Of a stretch of DNA of 64,000 bases, positions 44,291 to 54,844 are shown piece by piece. Positions within the stretch are counted from its first letter, which is position 1, and every line of letters begins with the position of its first letter. The DNA comes from Paludisphaera rhizosphaerae. GTDB lineage: Bacteria; Planctomycetota; Planctomycetia; Isosphaerales; Isosphaeraceae. A program made the translations under genes and the position numbers. The stretch lies in contig NZ_JAALCR010000013.1 in assembly GCF_011065895.1 (NCBI RefSeq), forward strand, positions 1 through 64,000, given 5' to 3'. Below the pieces are notes generated by a model. The model was given only the letters and a program-made list of their open reading frames with translations, ran no database searches and was not told the origin of the DNA.

Positions 44291-47164
44291 TTACCAATCC
44301 AGAGGGCGGCGCCAGGCGTCTTCCAACTCGTCCAGCGATGCGTCGACGACGCGCTCGCCGGCGACGCCCTCGATCACCAACCGCGCCGCCTCGCCCGCTT
44401 CCGCCGCCTTCGTCACGCCCAGTCGAGCATAGGGGAGCCCTTCCAGGACGCCGGCGAAGTCCGACAGTAAGTCGGGCTCAACCTCGACCAGAAACCGCGA
44501 GGGCGTCTCCGAGAAGAGAATCGCCGCGTCGGAGCCGGCGGCGGAATCGCAGGGCACGTCCTTCAGCGAGATCGATGCGCCGATCCGGCCGGCGAAGGCG
44601 GACTCGGCCACCGCAACGGCCAGGCCTCCCTCGCTGAGGTCGTGGCAGCTTCGGATCAGTCCTCGAGCGATCGCCCGGTGAACGGCTCGGAACGTCGCGA
44701 GTCCAGCCGCCGGGTCGACGACAGGAACCGAGCCTCCTTCGAGCCCACACGTCTCGGCCCAGAGAGACCCGCCGAACTCCGCCCGCGTCGTCCCGACCAG
44801 AACGATCAGGTTCCCGGGCGCCTTGAAATCCATCGTCACGCAACGGTGGACGTCGGGGATCTGACCGATCGCGCTGATGAGCAGCGTGGGGGGGATCGCC
44901 AGGCTCTCACCCTCGTGCGAGTATTCGTTGTACAGACTGTCCTTGCCGGAGATGAACGGCGTCTTATAGGCCAACGCCATCTCCCGACAGGCCTGCGCGG
45001 CGCGGACGAGAGATCCGAGGGTCTCGGGCCGCTCTGGATTCCCCCAGCAGAAGTTGTCGAGCAGGGCGATGCGGTCGGGGTCCGCACCGACGGCCACGCA
45101 GTTTCGCACGGCCTCGTCGATGACGCAGGCGGCCATGGCGTACGCGTCGAGCCGTCCGTAACGGGGGTTGATCCCGCACGAGACCGCAAGACCCCGGTGC
45201 GAGCCGAGGACCGGCAGGATCACCGAGGCGTCGCCCGGTCCCCGCTCGTGTTCGCCTACAAGCGGCTTGACCACCGTCCGAGCCTGGACCTCGTGGTCGT
45301 ACTGACGGACGATCCATTCCTTGCTGCAAACGTCCCAGTGGCTCAGAATCTTGAGCAAATCGGCCGTGAAGTCGCCGGAGGGCGGAGTCTCGATCGGCCG
45401 AGCAGGAGACGGAGTGTACGTCGCGGAACGGACGACGTCCGGCCGACCCTCGTGGAGGAAGTCCATCGAGAGGTCGCCAACCACCTGGCCATGATAGCGG
45501 AGCGTCAACCGGCCGCTGTCGACGAACTCGCCGAGATCGGTGGCCTCGACGCCCTCCATCGAGCAGAGGTCTCGGAATTCTTCCCAACTCTCCGGCGGGA
45601 CGGCCAGGACCATGCGCTCCTGGGCCTCGGAGATCCAGATTTCGGTGTAGGAAAGCCCCTGATACTTCAGCGGCGCGTTTTCCAGATCGACGACGGCTCC
45701 GGACTCGGCGCCCATCTCGCCCACGGCTGAGCTGAACCCGCCGGCGCCGCAGTCGGTGATCGCGCGGAAGAGGCCGCGGTCGCGGGCCTGGACGATCACG
45801 TCCAGCACCATCTTCTCCGTGATCGCGTCGCCGATCTGCACTGAGCCGCCGGAGACGGATTCGCTCTCGCTGGTCAGTTCGACCGAGGAGAAGGTCGCGC
45901 CGTGGATGCCGTCCCGGCCGGTCCGGCCGCCGATCGCCACGATCCGATCTCCGGGCTCAACGCTCTTGAACGCCTTCCCGCGCGGAATTACGCCCACGGT
46001 CCCGCAGAAGACGAGAGGGTTGCCCAGATAGGCCGGGTCGACGACGAGGGCTCCGTTGACGGTGGGGATCCCCATCCGGTTGCCATAATCCCGAACGCCC
46101 GCGACGACCCCCTTGAGCACCCGTTTGGGGTGGAGGACTCCCGCCGGGAGTTGGTCGGGCGGCAGGTTCGGCGGAGCGACGCAAAAGACGTCGGTGTTGC
46201 AGATCGGCTTGGAGCCCAGGCCGGTGCCGAGCGCGTCGCGGATCACGCCGCCGATACCCGTGTTGGATCCGCCGTAGGGGTCGATGGCCGACGGGTGGTT
46301 GTGGGTCTCAACCTTGAAGCAGACGTCGAAATCGTCGTCGAACCGGACGACGCCGGCGTTGTCGGAGAAGACGCTGACAAGCCAGTCGAGCCCCAATTCC
46401 TGGGTGGCGGAGAAGATCGTCCGCTTCAGGAGGTTGGGGATCGGGGTGCCGTCGAAATCGATCCGGCCTCGGAGCGTTTTGTGCGAGCAGTGCTCGCTCC
46501 AGGTCTGGGCCAGGGTCTCCAGCTCGCAGTCGGTGGGGTCGCGGCCGAGGTCGCGGAAATGCGCCTGGATCGTCTTCATCTCGGCCAGGCTGAGCGAGAG
46601 CTGGCCTTCCTTGCTGGTCTTCAGCAGCTCCGCGTCGTCCATCTCGCGGATCGGGACGACGATCAGGGCGAATTGGTAAGGCTTGCCCTGGCCGAGGTGG
46701 TCCAGGCTCATCGGACCGACGACGGCCTGCTCAACGGCGTCGTTGGCAAGGACGCGCTGGATGAGACGAGGCAGCAGGTCGGCCGGGCCTTCGATTCGAT
46801 AGCTGCGGACGCTTCGGGCGCCGTCGACGGAGTATCCCAGATCTCGAAGCAGCGCCAGCGCGCTCTCGGCCTCGGGATCCGTGACGCCAGGCTTTGGGAA
46901 GACGTGGATCAGGGCGTCCCCGACCGCTCCCGAGGCGGCAGGGCAGGATTCCACGCGGAACTTCTCGACGACAGGGTCGACCAGCACACGACGGGCGGCG
47001 TCGCTCACGTCGTCGGCGGAAAGCCCTCCCTCAACGAGGAAGCCGCGGCTGGCGGCGACCTTCCAGGGGCCGGGGAGTCCGGATTCCACCGCCTCCTGGG
47101 CGATGCGAAGGCCGGTCGAGTCGGGTTGCCCGGGGGCGGGTTCGATGTCGAGGTGCCAGAGCAT
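44291..47164 (-). CDS. purL: Phosphoribosylformylglycinamidine synthase PurL with N-terminal PurS-like region
   Basis: 957 residues from ATG at 47164 (MLWHLDIEP). It makes formylglycinamidine ribonucleotide, using ammonia from PurQ. About 160 N-terminal residues precede the usual small-PurL start. They include IHVFPKPGVTDPEAESALALLRDLGYSVDGARSVRSYRIEG (from 86), which closely resembles PurS, and residues 15-75 look like a second, more diverged copy. From about 185 the PurL core follows: TWSEHCSHKT, VCFKVETHNHPSAIDPYGG, GDRIVAIGGRTGRDGIHGATFSS, SGKDSLYNEY and CHDLSEGGLAVAVAE. The glutaminase domain is absent, consistent with separate purQ. No free purS is seen here. Confidence 0.96.
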   Translation of the reverse strand: MLWHLDIEPAPGQPDSTGLRIAQEAVESGLPGPWKVAASRGFLVEGGLSADDVSDAARRVLVDPVVEKFRVESCPAASGAVGDALIHVFPKPGVTDPEAESALALLRDLGYSVDGARSVRSYRIEGPADLLPRLIQRVLANDAVEQAVVGPMSLDHLGQGKPYQFALIVVPIREMDDAELLKTSKEGQLSLSLAEMKTIQAHFRDLGRDPTDCELETLAQTWSEHCSHKTLRGRIDFDGTPIPNLLKRTIFSATQELGLDWLVSVFSDNAGVVRFDDDFDVCFKVETHNHPSAIDPYGGSNTGIGGVIRDALGTGLGSKPICNTDVFCVAPPNLPPDQLPAGVLHPKRVLKGVVAGVRDYGNRMGIPTVNGALVVDPAYLGNPLVFCGTVGVIPRGKAFKSVEPGDRIVAIGGRTGRDGIHGATFSSVELTSESESVSGGSVQIGDAITEKMVLDVIVQARDRGLFRAITDCGAGGFSSAVGEMGAESGAVVDLENAPLKYQGLSYTEIWISEAQERMVLAVPPESWEEFRDLCSMEGVEATDLGEFVDSGRLTLRYHGQVVGDLSMDFLHEGRPDVVRSATYTPSPARPIETPPSGDFTADLLKILSHWDVCSKEWIVRQYDHEVQARTVVKPLVGEHERGPGDASVILPVLGSHRGLAVSCGINPRYGRLDAYAMAACVIDEAVRNCVAVGADPDRIALLDNFCWGNPERPETLGSLVRAAQACREMALAYKTPFISGKDSLYNEYSHEGESLAIPPTLLISAIGQIPDVHRCVTMDFKAPGNLIVLVGTTRAEFGGSLWAETCGLEGGSVPVVDPAAGLATFRAVHRAIARGLIRSCHDLSEGGLAVAVAESAFAGRIGASISLKDVPCDSAAGSDAAILFSETPSRFLVEVEPDLLSDFAGVLEGLPYARLGVTKAAEAGEAARLVIEGVAGERVVDASLDELEDAWRRPLDW

Positions 47165-47259
47165 GTTCGATGTCAACGCCAGAGGGGGATTTCGAAGGTC
47201 GACAAGTGAAACGGCGACGAATTCGTCGGGGAGTCGGGCGGCCGATCGGTTGGTGCGGA

Positions 47260-48123
47260 TCAGACGCTGGGGGGCTGCTGGGCTTCGAACGACGCGCGGC
47301 GCGATCGAGCGTCGCTCCACCATCGGCGGATGGCTTCCTCGTCATCGTTCATCAGGGCGTACTTGAGAGCGGCGAGGCGGTCCTGAAGCTTGCCGACGGC
47401 GTTCATCAAGGGGCCGCGGTTCTCGCGGAAGATGGCCGTCCAGAGTTCGGTGTCGGCGCCGGCCACTCGGGTGCAGTCGCGGAAGGCGCCGGCAGCCAGC
47501 GGATGCCAGTCGGCCGGGACGGCGCCAGCAAGTGCGGCGGCCAGGGCGTGGGGCAGGTGGCTGGTAAAGGCCACCACCTCGTCATGCTCGGCCGGTCCCA
47601 TCTCGACGATCCGGCAGCCCAGCCCCGACCAGAACGTGCGGGCGCGGCGAAGACGACCGGGAGGCGTTCGGGTCGTCGGCGTCAGCACGCAGACGCGATC
47701 GCGGTAAAGGTCGGCTCGAGCGAAGGCGGCTCCAGAACGCTCGGAGCCGGCCAGGGGATGGGCGGCGACGAACATCCCGGCGGCGCGAGGGCTCTTCTCG
47801 ACGGCTTCCACGATCGCCCGCTTGGTACTGCCGGCGTCCGTGACAAGGGCTTCCGGTGGTGCTGAGTCCGCGGCCCGCCGGACATCCTCGGCCACACGGC
47901 CGACGGGCGTGCAGACGACGACGACGTCGGCCTCGGCGACCCCCCGAGCCAGGTCGGTCGTCGCTCGGTCGATCGCGCCTCGCTCGCGGGCGACTTCCAG
48001 GCTTGCGAGATCCCGGCCGACGCCGACGACCTCCTTCGCGAGTCCCCGAGCACGGAGCGCCATCCCGATCGACCCGCCGATCAGCCCTACGCCCACGACG
48101 GCAACCGTCCCCAAGCCTTCCAA
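47260..48123 (-). CDS. tyrA: Prephenate dehydrogenase
   Basis: 287 residues. NAD(P)-binding GVGLIGGSIGMALR (10-23) opens a Rossmann domain; CTPVGRV, TDAGSTKRAIVEAVE and AAHPLAGSERSG are prephenate-dehydrogenase blocks, and the helical C-terminal domain contains AFTSHLPHALAAALAG and AFRDCTRVAGAD. It converts prephenate to 4-hydroxyphenylpyruvate in tyrosine biosynthesis. No ACT or chorismate-mutase domain is attached. It precedes purL by 95 bases on the same strand; aroA lies elsewhere in the window. Confidence 0.94.
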   Translation of the reverse strand: MEGLGTVAVVGVGLIGGSIGMALRARGLAKEVVGVGRDLASLEVARERGAIDRATTDLARGVAEADVVVVCTPVGRVAEDVRRAADSAPPEALVTDAGSTKRAIVEAVEKSPRAAGMFVAAHPLAGSERSGAAFARADLYRDRVCVLTPTTRTPPGRLRRARTFWSGLGCRIVEMGPAEHDEVVAFTSHLPHALAAALAGAVPADWHPLAAGAFRDCTRVAGADTELWTAIFRENRGPLMNAVGKLQDRLAALKYALMNDDEEAIRRWWSDARSRRASFEAQQPPSV

Positions 48124-48276
48124 GAGTCCACGCCCTCAGCGTTGTTGCAATCCTTAGATCACCACGTCGTTACGACCAGAAGCAAAGCTGTGAACTTCCG
48201 CCGACTTCGCGGCCTCTTCATCTTAACGACGCCATGAGACCGCGACGAGACCGATCCGCACGATCCGAGGGCGCTC

Positions 48277-49617
48277 TCAGGGATGTACGGTCGGCATCAA
48301 CGCCTGAAGCGCGTCTCCCATCGCCTGGGCGGATTTCCAACGATCCTTGGGTTGTTTCTGGAGGGCCTTCATGAGAATCCGCTCCAACTCCTCGGGAGCG
48401 TCGGGCCGAAACGCGCGAAGCGGGATCGGCGGGGCCTCCAGAATCAGCTCATACGAATTGGCCTGGCGGGGGTTGAAGCCGAAATACGGGTACTCATTGG
48501 CCAGGAGATAGTAGAGCGTGGCGCCGGCGCTGTAGATGTCGGCCGGTTCCTTCACGTCGCGGAACTCGCGAATGTGGTCAGGGGAGAGGAACCCAGTCGA
48601 GCCGCCGACCTCTCCCTGCCTGGTCATGCTGGAGAAGAGGTTGCCTTCCGCGAAGCTCTTGGCGAGACCAAAGTCCGAAAGCTTGACGCGAGGTCGGTGA
48701 GTCGGCCCCATCACCAGGAGATTCGACGGCTTGACGTCCCGATGGACGTATCCCTTGGAATGGGCGTACGCCAGTGCGGAGAGCAGTTGCCGACCGATTT
48801 GCACGACCGTCGAAACCGGCAACGGCCGATACTGCCGCGACCACTCCAGTGCGTTCTTACCGTCGACGTATTCCATGACCAGTTGGAAGACGCCGTCCAG
48901 CTCGAACAGGTCGTAGAACGCGACAATCCCCGGATGGCCCTGGCCCGCGGGGGTGAGAAGATTCTTGAGGACGTGGATCTCGCGACGGAAATACTTCAAC
49001 GCCTTTTCATCGGCCGAAGCGTTCGTCAGCAACATCTTAACGGCGACTCGGCGACCCGTGGAGAGCTGCGTGGCCCGGTAGACTTCGCCCATCCCTCCCT
49101 CGCCGATCAGTTCTTCGATGAGGAAGTCAGGGTGCGTTTCGGGGAACTGACGTCGTCGATTGCGGCAGTTCAGGCAGAGATCGGCGTCCGAAGGGTGGAC
49201 GTTCAGCGGGACTGCGAAGCCAGTCGACTCGTCGGAGTGCGAATCCCCTGGGGCCGGGGACGAGATCCGCGCCCCACAGCCCAGGCAAGTTCGACTCAAA
49301 ACGGACTCCCCGCCTGAGGAGCCGTGGACCATCACGTGGAACTCGCTCTGGCCGGCGACGATTTCATCCCCTTCGCGAAGCGTGACTCGCTCGACGTGCA
49401 GGCCGTTGACCTTGGTGCCGTTGGTGCTTCCCAGGTCGACGAGTTGGTAGGCGGGTCCGCTGCGTTCGATCCGGAAGTGCTCGCGGGAAAGAAGCAGGTC
49501 TCTCGTCATGGGGAGAGCCGCGCGCGAGGAACGACCGACGATCATCGGCTCGGTCCCCTCGATTCGACGTTCCTCGCCGATGTGCGGCCCTGAGGTCACT
49601 CGCAACACCAAATCCAT
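48277..49617 (-). CDS. FHA / zinc-ribbon-like / Ser-Thr protein kinase
   Basis: 446 residues. An N-terminal FHA domain (about 3-97; IVGRSSRAALPM, STNGTKVNG) is followed by two CXXC pairs (Cys111/114 and Cys148/151) that could bind zinc, then a kinase domain: Gly loop GEGGMGEVYRA (172-182), Lys194, HRDVKPSN (292-299, Asp294), DFG (315-317) and the APE-equivalent FLSPD. No membrane helix, so cytoplasmic. Unlike the kinase at 38591 it stands alone without a sigma factor. Substrates unknown. Confidence 0.93.
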   Translation of the reverse strand: MDLVLRVTSGPHIGEERRIEGTEPMIVGRSSRAALPMTRDLLLSREHFRIERSGPAYQLVDLGSTNGTKVNGLHVERVTLREGDEIVAGQSEFHVMVHGSSGGESVLSRTCLGCGARISSPAPGDSHSDESTGFAVPLNVHPSDADLCLNCRNRRRQFPETHPDFLIEELIGEGGMGEVYRATQLSTGRRVAVKMLLTNASADEKALKYFRREIHVLKNLLTPAGQGHPGIVAFYDLFELDGVFQLVMEYVDGKNALEWSRQYRPLPVSTVVQIGRQLLSALAYAHSKGYVHRDVKPSNLLVMGPTHRPRVKLSDFGLAKSFAEGNLFSSMTRQGEVGGSTGFLSPDHIREFRDVKEPADIYSAGATLYYLLANEYPYFGFNPRQANSYELILEAPPIPLRAFRPDAPEELERILMKALQKQPKDRWKSAQAMGDALQALMPTVHP

Positions 49618-49730
49618 GCGGGTCTCCGCAACGCTCCCGTCACGATGCAGTCTTACATGGAGAATTGTAGCAAGGGCGCCAACCCCGATGAAACGGATTG
49701 GGCGCGGAGAGGCCGCACGGAGACGAAGGA

Positions 49731-51404
49731 TCAGGAGACCGGCTGCCGATTCGCCAGTTCGCGAAGCGCGCGGAGGTCGACCTTGCCGGTCCCGGTGATC
49801 GGGATCTCCTCGACAGCGACGAAATCTCGGACCGACGGAATCCAGAGTCGCGGAACGCCGGCGGCGATCAAGCGGCGGTGGATCTCGTCGGGAGTCGCCC
49901 CCAGTTCGGTGTACAGGATGCAGAGCCGCTCACCATGCTTCGGGTCGGGGATCGACGTGACGGCCACCTGTTGTTCGTCGACGCCCGCAGCCGCCATCAC
50001 GGCCGACTCGACCCCGAGGTGGGGAACCATCTCGCCGGCGATCTTGGAGAACCGGCTGATCCGATCCGTGATCGTCAGGAAGCCGTCCTCGTCGACGAAG
50101 CCGAGGTCGCCGGTGGCGTACCAGCCGTCCTTCAGAACTTTCGCCGTCGCCTCCGGCTTGCCGAGATAGCCGGCCATGACCTGCGGGCCCTTGATGCAGA
50201 TCAGCCCCGTCGCGCCCCGAGGAAGGTCCTCGTTCGTGGTCGGGTCCACAGTCTTGACCAGGGTTCCGGGAACAGGAAGCCCAACGGTCCCGGGCCTGTT
50301 CGCATAAACGGTCCGACCGTCCGGAAGGACCTTGGACGAAGGGACGTTCACCGAGACCACCGGCGAAAGTTCGGTCGTGCCGTAGCCCTGCATCGGCTCG
50401 ATGTTCAAGACGTCCTTGATCTCGCGATAGCACTCGTCCTTGAGCTTCTCAGCGCCCAGGATCAGGTGCTTGACCGTCTTGAACTGCTCGGGCCGACAGG
50501 CCTTCAGGTACATCCGCGCGAACGACGGGGTGCCGGCCACGAGCGTGACGGAGTGCTCCTCGCAGAGCTTGCCGATCGCCTTGGCGTCGACCGGGTTGAA
50601 GTGGTAGACGACCGTTTTGCCGAGCACCAGCGCCGTCCACAGGCCGATCGTGTAGCCGAACGAATGGAAGAAGGGAAGGATCCCCAGGATCACCTCGCGG
50701 TCGTCCAACTCGATCTGTTCGTGCACCTGGAGGACGTTGCTGAGGATGTTCCGATTCGTGAGCATCACCCCCTTGGGCTCGCCGGTCGACCCCGAGGTGA
50801 AGATGACCGTGGCGAGATCGTCCAGACCTCGGTTCTTCAGCCCCGGGAAGAAGCTGGAGAGCAGGGCCGTGGGGACGGCCTTGGCTACGAAAGCGGCCCA
50901 GAGCTTGTCAGAGGTCCGCACCCTCGCTGGGACGTCTTCCAGCATCAGCAGTTCGGCGGACGGCCGAATGTGGCATTTCTCCAGGACCCGGCCCGAAGTG
51001 ATCACCCGCTTGATGCCGCACTGCTCGACGGCCGAGTCGACCATCGCCTGATTGGTCGTGTAGTTCAGGTTGACCGGGACCTTCCCCAGCAGGGCGATCG
51101 CCAGATTGGCTACCGCGGAGGGGACCATCGGCGGAAGCATCAGGCCGACGAATTCCTCGTCTCCAAGTTCGCGGGCCAGCACACGGCTCAACGCGGCCGC
51201 CCGAAGGAGCGTTTCGCCGCAGGTGAGCTTGGCGCCAGTACTGTCACGCATCGCCAGCCGACCGGGATTTCGCCGTACCTGGTCAACAAACGCGTGCAAA
51301 AGCGTACGCCAGGCCGTCGGCAGGGGAGAAAGCGGCCTGACAAAGCCATGGCTCTCGCCGGCCTTGGCGGAGCGATCTTCGGCGACCGTCTCGTCAGCGT
51401 TCAT
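49731..51404 (-). CDS. AMP-dependent acyl-CoA/acyl-ACP synthetase-like ligase
   Basis: 557 residues of the adenylate-forming family. P-loop-like TSGSTGEPKGVML (203-215), GILPFFHSFGYTIGLW, MQGYGTTELSP, YATGDLGFVDEDGFL and the C-terminal ITGTGKVD with its catalytic Lys are all present. The overall pattern is closest to the acyl-ACP synthetase half of Aas-type enzymes, which activate fatty acids for phospholipid repair, but there is no acyltransferase domain here. The exact acyl substrate is not resolved. Confidence 0.9.
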   Translation of the reverse strand: MNADETVAEDRSAKAGESHGFVRPLSPLPTAWRTLLHAFVDQVRRNPGRLAMRDSTGAKLTCGETLLRAAALSRVLARELGDEEFVGLMLPPMVPSAVANLAIALLGKVPVNLNYTTNQAMVDSAVEQCGIKRVITSGRVLEKCHIRPSAELLMLEDVPARVRTSDKLWAAFVAKAVPTALLSSFFPGLKNRGLDDLATVIFTSGSTGEPKGVMLTNRNILSNVLQVHEQIELDDREVILGILPFFHSFGYTIGLWTALVLGKTVVYHFNPVDAKAIGKLCEEHSVTLVAGTPSFARMYLKACRPEQFKTVKHLILGAEKLKDECYREIKDVLNIEPMQGYGTTELSPVVSVNVPSSKVLPDGRTVYANRPGTVGLPVPGTLVKTVDPTTNEDLPRGATGLICIKGPQVMAGYLGKPEATAKVLKDGWYATGDLGFVDEDGFLTITDRISRFSKIAGEMVPHLGVESAVMAAAGVDEQQVAVTSIPDPKHGERLCILYTELGATPDEIHRRLIAAGVPRLWIPSVRDFVAVEEIPITGTGKVDLRALRELANRQPVS

Positions 51405-51729
51405 ATCGGAACTCCCGAAACGGCCTCTAACATGCCCAAGGAACCTTACTTGGGACGAATCGACGGGACCGTCACTTTACGCGAACGGGAGAATCGCGGC
51501 AACCTCGCCCTGGGGCGAAACTCGCATGGATCCATCACGCGCGGGTCGCAACCTCGGTCAGGTCGACTTCGCTTCGTCGACGGCTTCCTGGTGAGAGAGC
51601 CGCCTGGAAAGCCGGTCACGGCTGACGACGACTCTGTAACCCGTTACAATGGCGAAGTCCAAAGCCGCCGGGTCGTCAATCCCACCGATGCGTTCGTCTC
51701 CTGTTCGAGGTCGTGGCGAGGAGTGATCG
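51405..51729. other. Divergent intergenic region
   Basis: 325 bases between the ligase gene and the cytochrome/DUF1549 gene. No coding frame is credible. A candidate promoter with an overlapping inverted repeat lies at 51622-51650. Confidence 0.5.
51622..51650 (+). promoter_or_regulatory. Candidate promoter with operator-like inverted repeat
   Basis: CTGACG (51622-51627) and TACAAT (51645-51650) are spaced by 17 bases, as in sigma70-type promoters. The -10 box overlaps the inverted repeat TGTAAC-CC-GTTACA (51635-51648). The arrangement would suit repression of the downstream operon, about 80 bases before its start codon. Confidence 0.45.
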
Positions 51730-54700
51730 ATGACTTGGCGCTCAGCTATCAGAGCGACTGCGGCCCTCCTGGTCTTCTCGGCTCCCCTCGCGCGGGCTGA
51801 AGAGAACACGCCTGTCAGCGGTTCCGTCCGGTTCAACCGGGACGTTCGAGGCATCCTCTCGGACAAGTGTTTCCAATGTCACGGCCCCGACGAATCCCAG
51901 CGCAAGGGGAAACTGCGGCTCGACTCGTTCAAGTTCGCGACGGTCCCCGCGAACGGCGGCGATCCGGCCGTCCTGCCCGGCAAACCTGACGACAGCGAGT
52001 TGATCCGGCGGATCACCTCGGACGATCCCGAGGAAGTGATGCCCCCTCGGAAGACCGGCAAGCCGGTGACGCCCGAGGAGGTGAAAGTCCTTCGCTCGTG
52101 GATCGCCGGAGGGGCCGAGTACGAGGGCCATTGGGCGTTCATCCCTCCCGAACGCCCGGCCGCGCCCGAGGTCGCTTTCCCCGGCTGGGTCCGGAACCCG
52201 ATCGACGCGTGGATTTTGAAGCGGTTGGAGCGAGACAGACTGACGCCCTCGCCCGAAGCCGACAGGACCACCCTGATCCGCCGCCTGACGCTCGATCTCA
52301 CCGGCCTGCCGCCGACGATCGCCGAGGTCGACGCCTTCCTCGCCGACGATCGCGCCGACGCTTACGACCGCCTCGTCGACCGCCTTCTCGACTCTCCCCA
52401 TTATGGCGAGCGCTGGGGACGCGTCTGGCTCGACGCCGCCCGCTACGCCGACTCCGACGGTTACGAGAAGGACAAGCCTCGCACCGTCCATTTCTACCGG
52501 GACTGGGTCGTCTCCGCCCTCAACCGCGACCTCCCCTACGACGAGTTCATTACGGAACAGATCGCCGGCGACCTGCTGCCGAACCCCAGCCAGGACCAGG
52601 TCGTCGCGACTGGCTTCTTGCGGAACTCGATGATCAACGAGGAAGGGGGCATCGATCCCGAGCAGTTTCGCGTCGAGGCGATGTTCGATCGGATGGACGC
52701 GATCGGCAAGGCGATCCTTGGCCTGACCATCCAGTGCGCCCAGTGCCACACCCACAAGTACGACCCCATCCAGCAGGTCGACTACTACCGGATGATGGCC
52801 TTCCTCAACAACGTGGACGAGGCCGCCGTCGCCGTTTACACGCCCGAGGAATTGAGGACCCGAAACAAGATCCTCAAAGGGATCGTCGCGATCGAGGACG
52901 AAATCCGTCGCGAGACGCCCGACTGGGCCGATCGTCAGCGCTCCTGGGAGGAGTCCGTCCGAGAGCCAGGTCCATCCTGGAAGATCGTCCGAACCGACGT
53001 CGATCAGAACAACGGCACCGGCCAGAAACACACGCTGATGCCGGACGGCTCGCTGCTGGCCTCGGGTTACGCCCCCACGATCCACGACGACAGCTTCACG
53101 GCCCTGGAACCCGTCCCCTCGGTCGCGGCCGTTCGGCTGGAGATGCTCAACGACCCCGCACTGCCGCTGTCGGGACCGGGCCGATCCACCAAGGGGCTGT
53201 TCGGGCTGACCGAGTTCCACCTCTTCACCGCCCCCGCCGACCGGCCCAACGAGAGGAAAGAAGTCGCCATCGCCCGAGCGACGGCCGACGTGAATCCGCC
53301 CGAAACCCTGCTCGCGGCAATCTTCGACGACAAGAAGGGCCGACGCCGCGTCACGGGCCCGATCGACTTCGCCATCGACCGGAAGGTCGAGACGGCCTGG
53401 GGGATCGACGTCGGGCCGGGGCGTCGCAACGTTCCGCGCAAGGCTGTCTTCGTCCTGGACAAGCCGGTGTCGTTCCCGGCCGGAGTGATCCTGACGTTCC
53501 GTCTCGACCAGCACCACGGCGGCTGGAACAGCGACGACAACCAGAACAACAACCTCGGCCGGTTTCGGTTCTCCATCACCGACGCTCCGGACGCCACGGC
53601 CGACCCGATACCCGCGCGGGTTCGTGAAGCCCTGGCGGTCCCATCCGAAAAAAGGACTCCCGAGCAAGCCGCCGCCGTCTTCAGCGCCTTCCGAACGTCC
53701 GTTCCCGAATGGAAGGACGCCAACGATCGGATCGAGGCGCTCTGGAAAGAGCATCCGGAGGGGGCGTCTCAGCTCGTTTTGCGGGATCGCGAGCGGGTGA
53801 CGCATCGGCTGGAGCGTGGAGACTTCCTCAAACCGGCGGAGACCGTCTCACCCGGCTTGCCGACCTTCCTTAATCCTCCGCCCCAGGTAGACGGCCCCTC
53901 GTCGCGTTTGACGCTCGCGAGATGGCTCGTCGACCGCAAGGCGCCCACGACGGCTCGCTCAATCGTGAACCGAGTTTGGCAGGCGTACTTCGGAACGGGC
54001 CTCACAGCGACGAGCGAGGATCTGGGCTCCCAGTGCGAGCCGCCGTCGCATCCGGAGCTGCTCGACTGGCTGGCCGTCGAGTTCATGGATCGCGGCTGGA
54101 GCTTGAAGACGCTGCATCGCCTCATCGTGGAATCGAGCACCTATCGGCAATCCTCACGGACGACCTCGGAGTTGACCGCGAAGGATCCGTTCAACCGTCT
54201 GCTCGCCCGCGGCGCCCGAGTCCGCGCCGACGCCGAGGTCGTCCGCGACGTGACGCTCGCGGCCGGCGGGCTGCTCGACCCGACCATTGGCGGGCCGAGC
54301 ATCACTCCTCCCGCGCCGGCTTTCCTGTTCCAGCCTCCCGCCAGTTACGGCCCGAAGCCCTGGCCGGAGACCACCGGTTCGGCGAAATACCGGAGGGCTC
54401 TCTACACGTTCCGGTTCCGGTCGATCCCGTACCCGATCCTCCAGGCGTTTGACGCCCCCAACGCCGACTTCGCCTGCGTTCGCCGCAGCCGGTCGAACAC
54501 GCCGCTCCAGGCCCTCGCCCTGTTGAACGAGCCCGTTTCGCTCGACGCCGCGCGGTCGCTGGCCGCGATCACCCTGAAGGACGGGGGAGCAAACGATGAG
54601 GAGCGGATCGTCTACGCGTTTCGTCGCTGCCTCGCCCGCAAACCCACCGCCGCCGAACAGAAGGTGCTGACCGACCTCCTGCACAAGCAGGCCGAGCGGT

Positions 54701-54828
54701 TCACCGCCGACGCGGCCGACGCCGCGAAGCTCTCGGGCGGAGCGTCGGCTTCACCGGTCGAGCACGCGAGTTGGACGGTCCTCGCCCGCGTGCTGCTGAA
54801 CCTCGACGAGACGATCACCAAGGAATGA
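51730..54828 (+). CDS. Planctomycete cytochrome c/DUF1549/DUF1553 protein
   Basis: 1,032 residues. Signal peptide (about 1-23), then a planctomycete-type cytochrome c motif CFQCH (47-51) in the PSCyt1 domain (about 35-120). DUF1549 (PSCyt2) spans about 155-350 and contains a second CXXCH, CAQCH, near 336-340. A beta-rich middle region with [11 protein letters not shown] is followed by DUF1553 (PSD1, about 725-1000; [32 protein letters not shown] and [13 protein letters not shown]). Hundreds of such proteins occur in planctomycetes, almost always next to a DUF1501 gene, and are thought to act on complex substrates, but no activity is established. The partner gene follows after 16 bases. Confidence 0.96.
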   Translation: MTWRSAIRATAALLVFSAPLARAEENTPVSGSVRFNRDVRGILSDKCFQCHGPDESQRKGKLRLDSFKFATVPANGGDPAVLPGKPDDSELIRRITSDDPEEVMPPRKTGKPVTPEEVKVLRSWIAGGAEYEGHWAFIPPERPAAPEVAFPGWVRNPIDAWILKRLERDRLTPSPEADRTTLIRRLTLDLTGLPPTIAEVDAFLADDRADAYDRLVDRLLDSPHYGERWGRVWLDAARYADSDGYEKDKPRTVHFYRDWVVSALNRDLPYDEFITEQIAGDLLPNPSQDQVVATGFLRNSMINEEGGIDPEQFRVEAMFDRMDAIGKAILGLTIQCAQCHTHKYDPIQQVDYYRMMAFLNNVDEAAVAVYTPEELRTRNKILKGIVAIEDEIRRETPDWADRQRSWEESVREPGPSWKIVRTDVDQNNGTGQKHTLMPDGSLLASGYAPTIHDDSFTALEPVPSVAAVRLEMLNDPALPLSGPGRSTKGLFGLTEFHLFTAPADRPNERKEVAIARATADVNPPETLLAAIFDDKKGRRRVTGPIDFAIDRKVETAWGIDVGPGRRNVPRKAVFVLDKPVSFPAGVILTFRLDQHHGGWNSDDNQNNNLGRFRFSITDAPDATADPIPARVREALAVPSEKRTPEQAAAVFSAFRTSVPEWKDANDRIEALWKEHPEGASQLVLRDRERVTHRLERGDFLKPAETVSPGLPTFLNPPPQVDGPSSRLTLARWLVDRKAPTTARSIVNRVWQAYFGTGLTATSEDLGSQCEPPSHPELLDWLAVEFMDRGWSLKTLHRLIVESSTYRQSSRTTSELTAKDPFNRLLARGARVRADAEVVRDVTLAAGGLLDPTIGGPSITPPAPAFLFQPPASYGPKPWPETTGSAKYRRALYTFRFRSIPYPILQAFDAPNADFACVRRSRSNTPLQALALLNEPVSLDAARSLAAITLKDGGANDEERIVYAFRRCLARKPTAAEQKVLTDLLHKQAERFTADAADAAKLSGGASASPVEHASWTVLARVLLNLDETITKE

Positions 54829-54844
54829 GCCCGGAGTTCCGACC

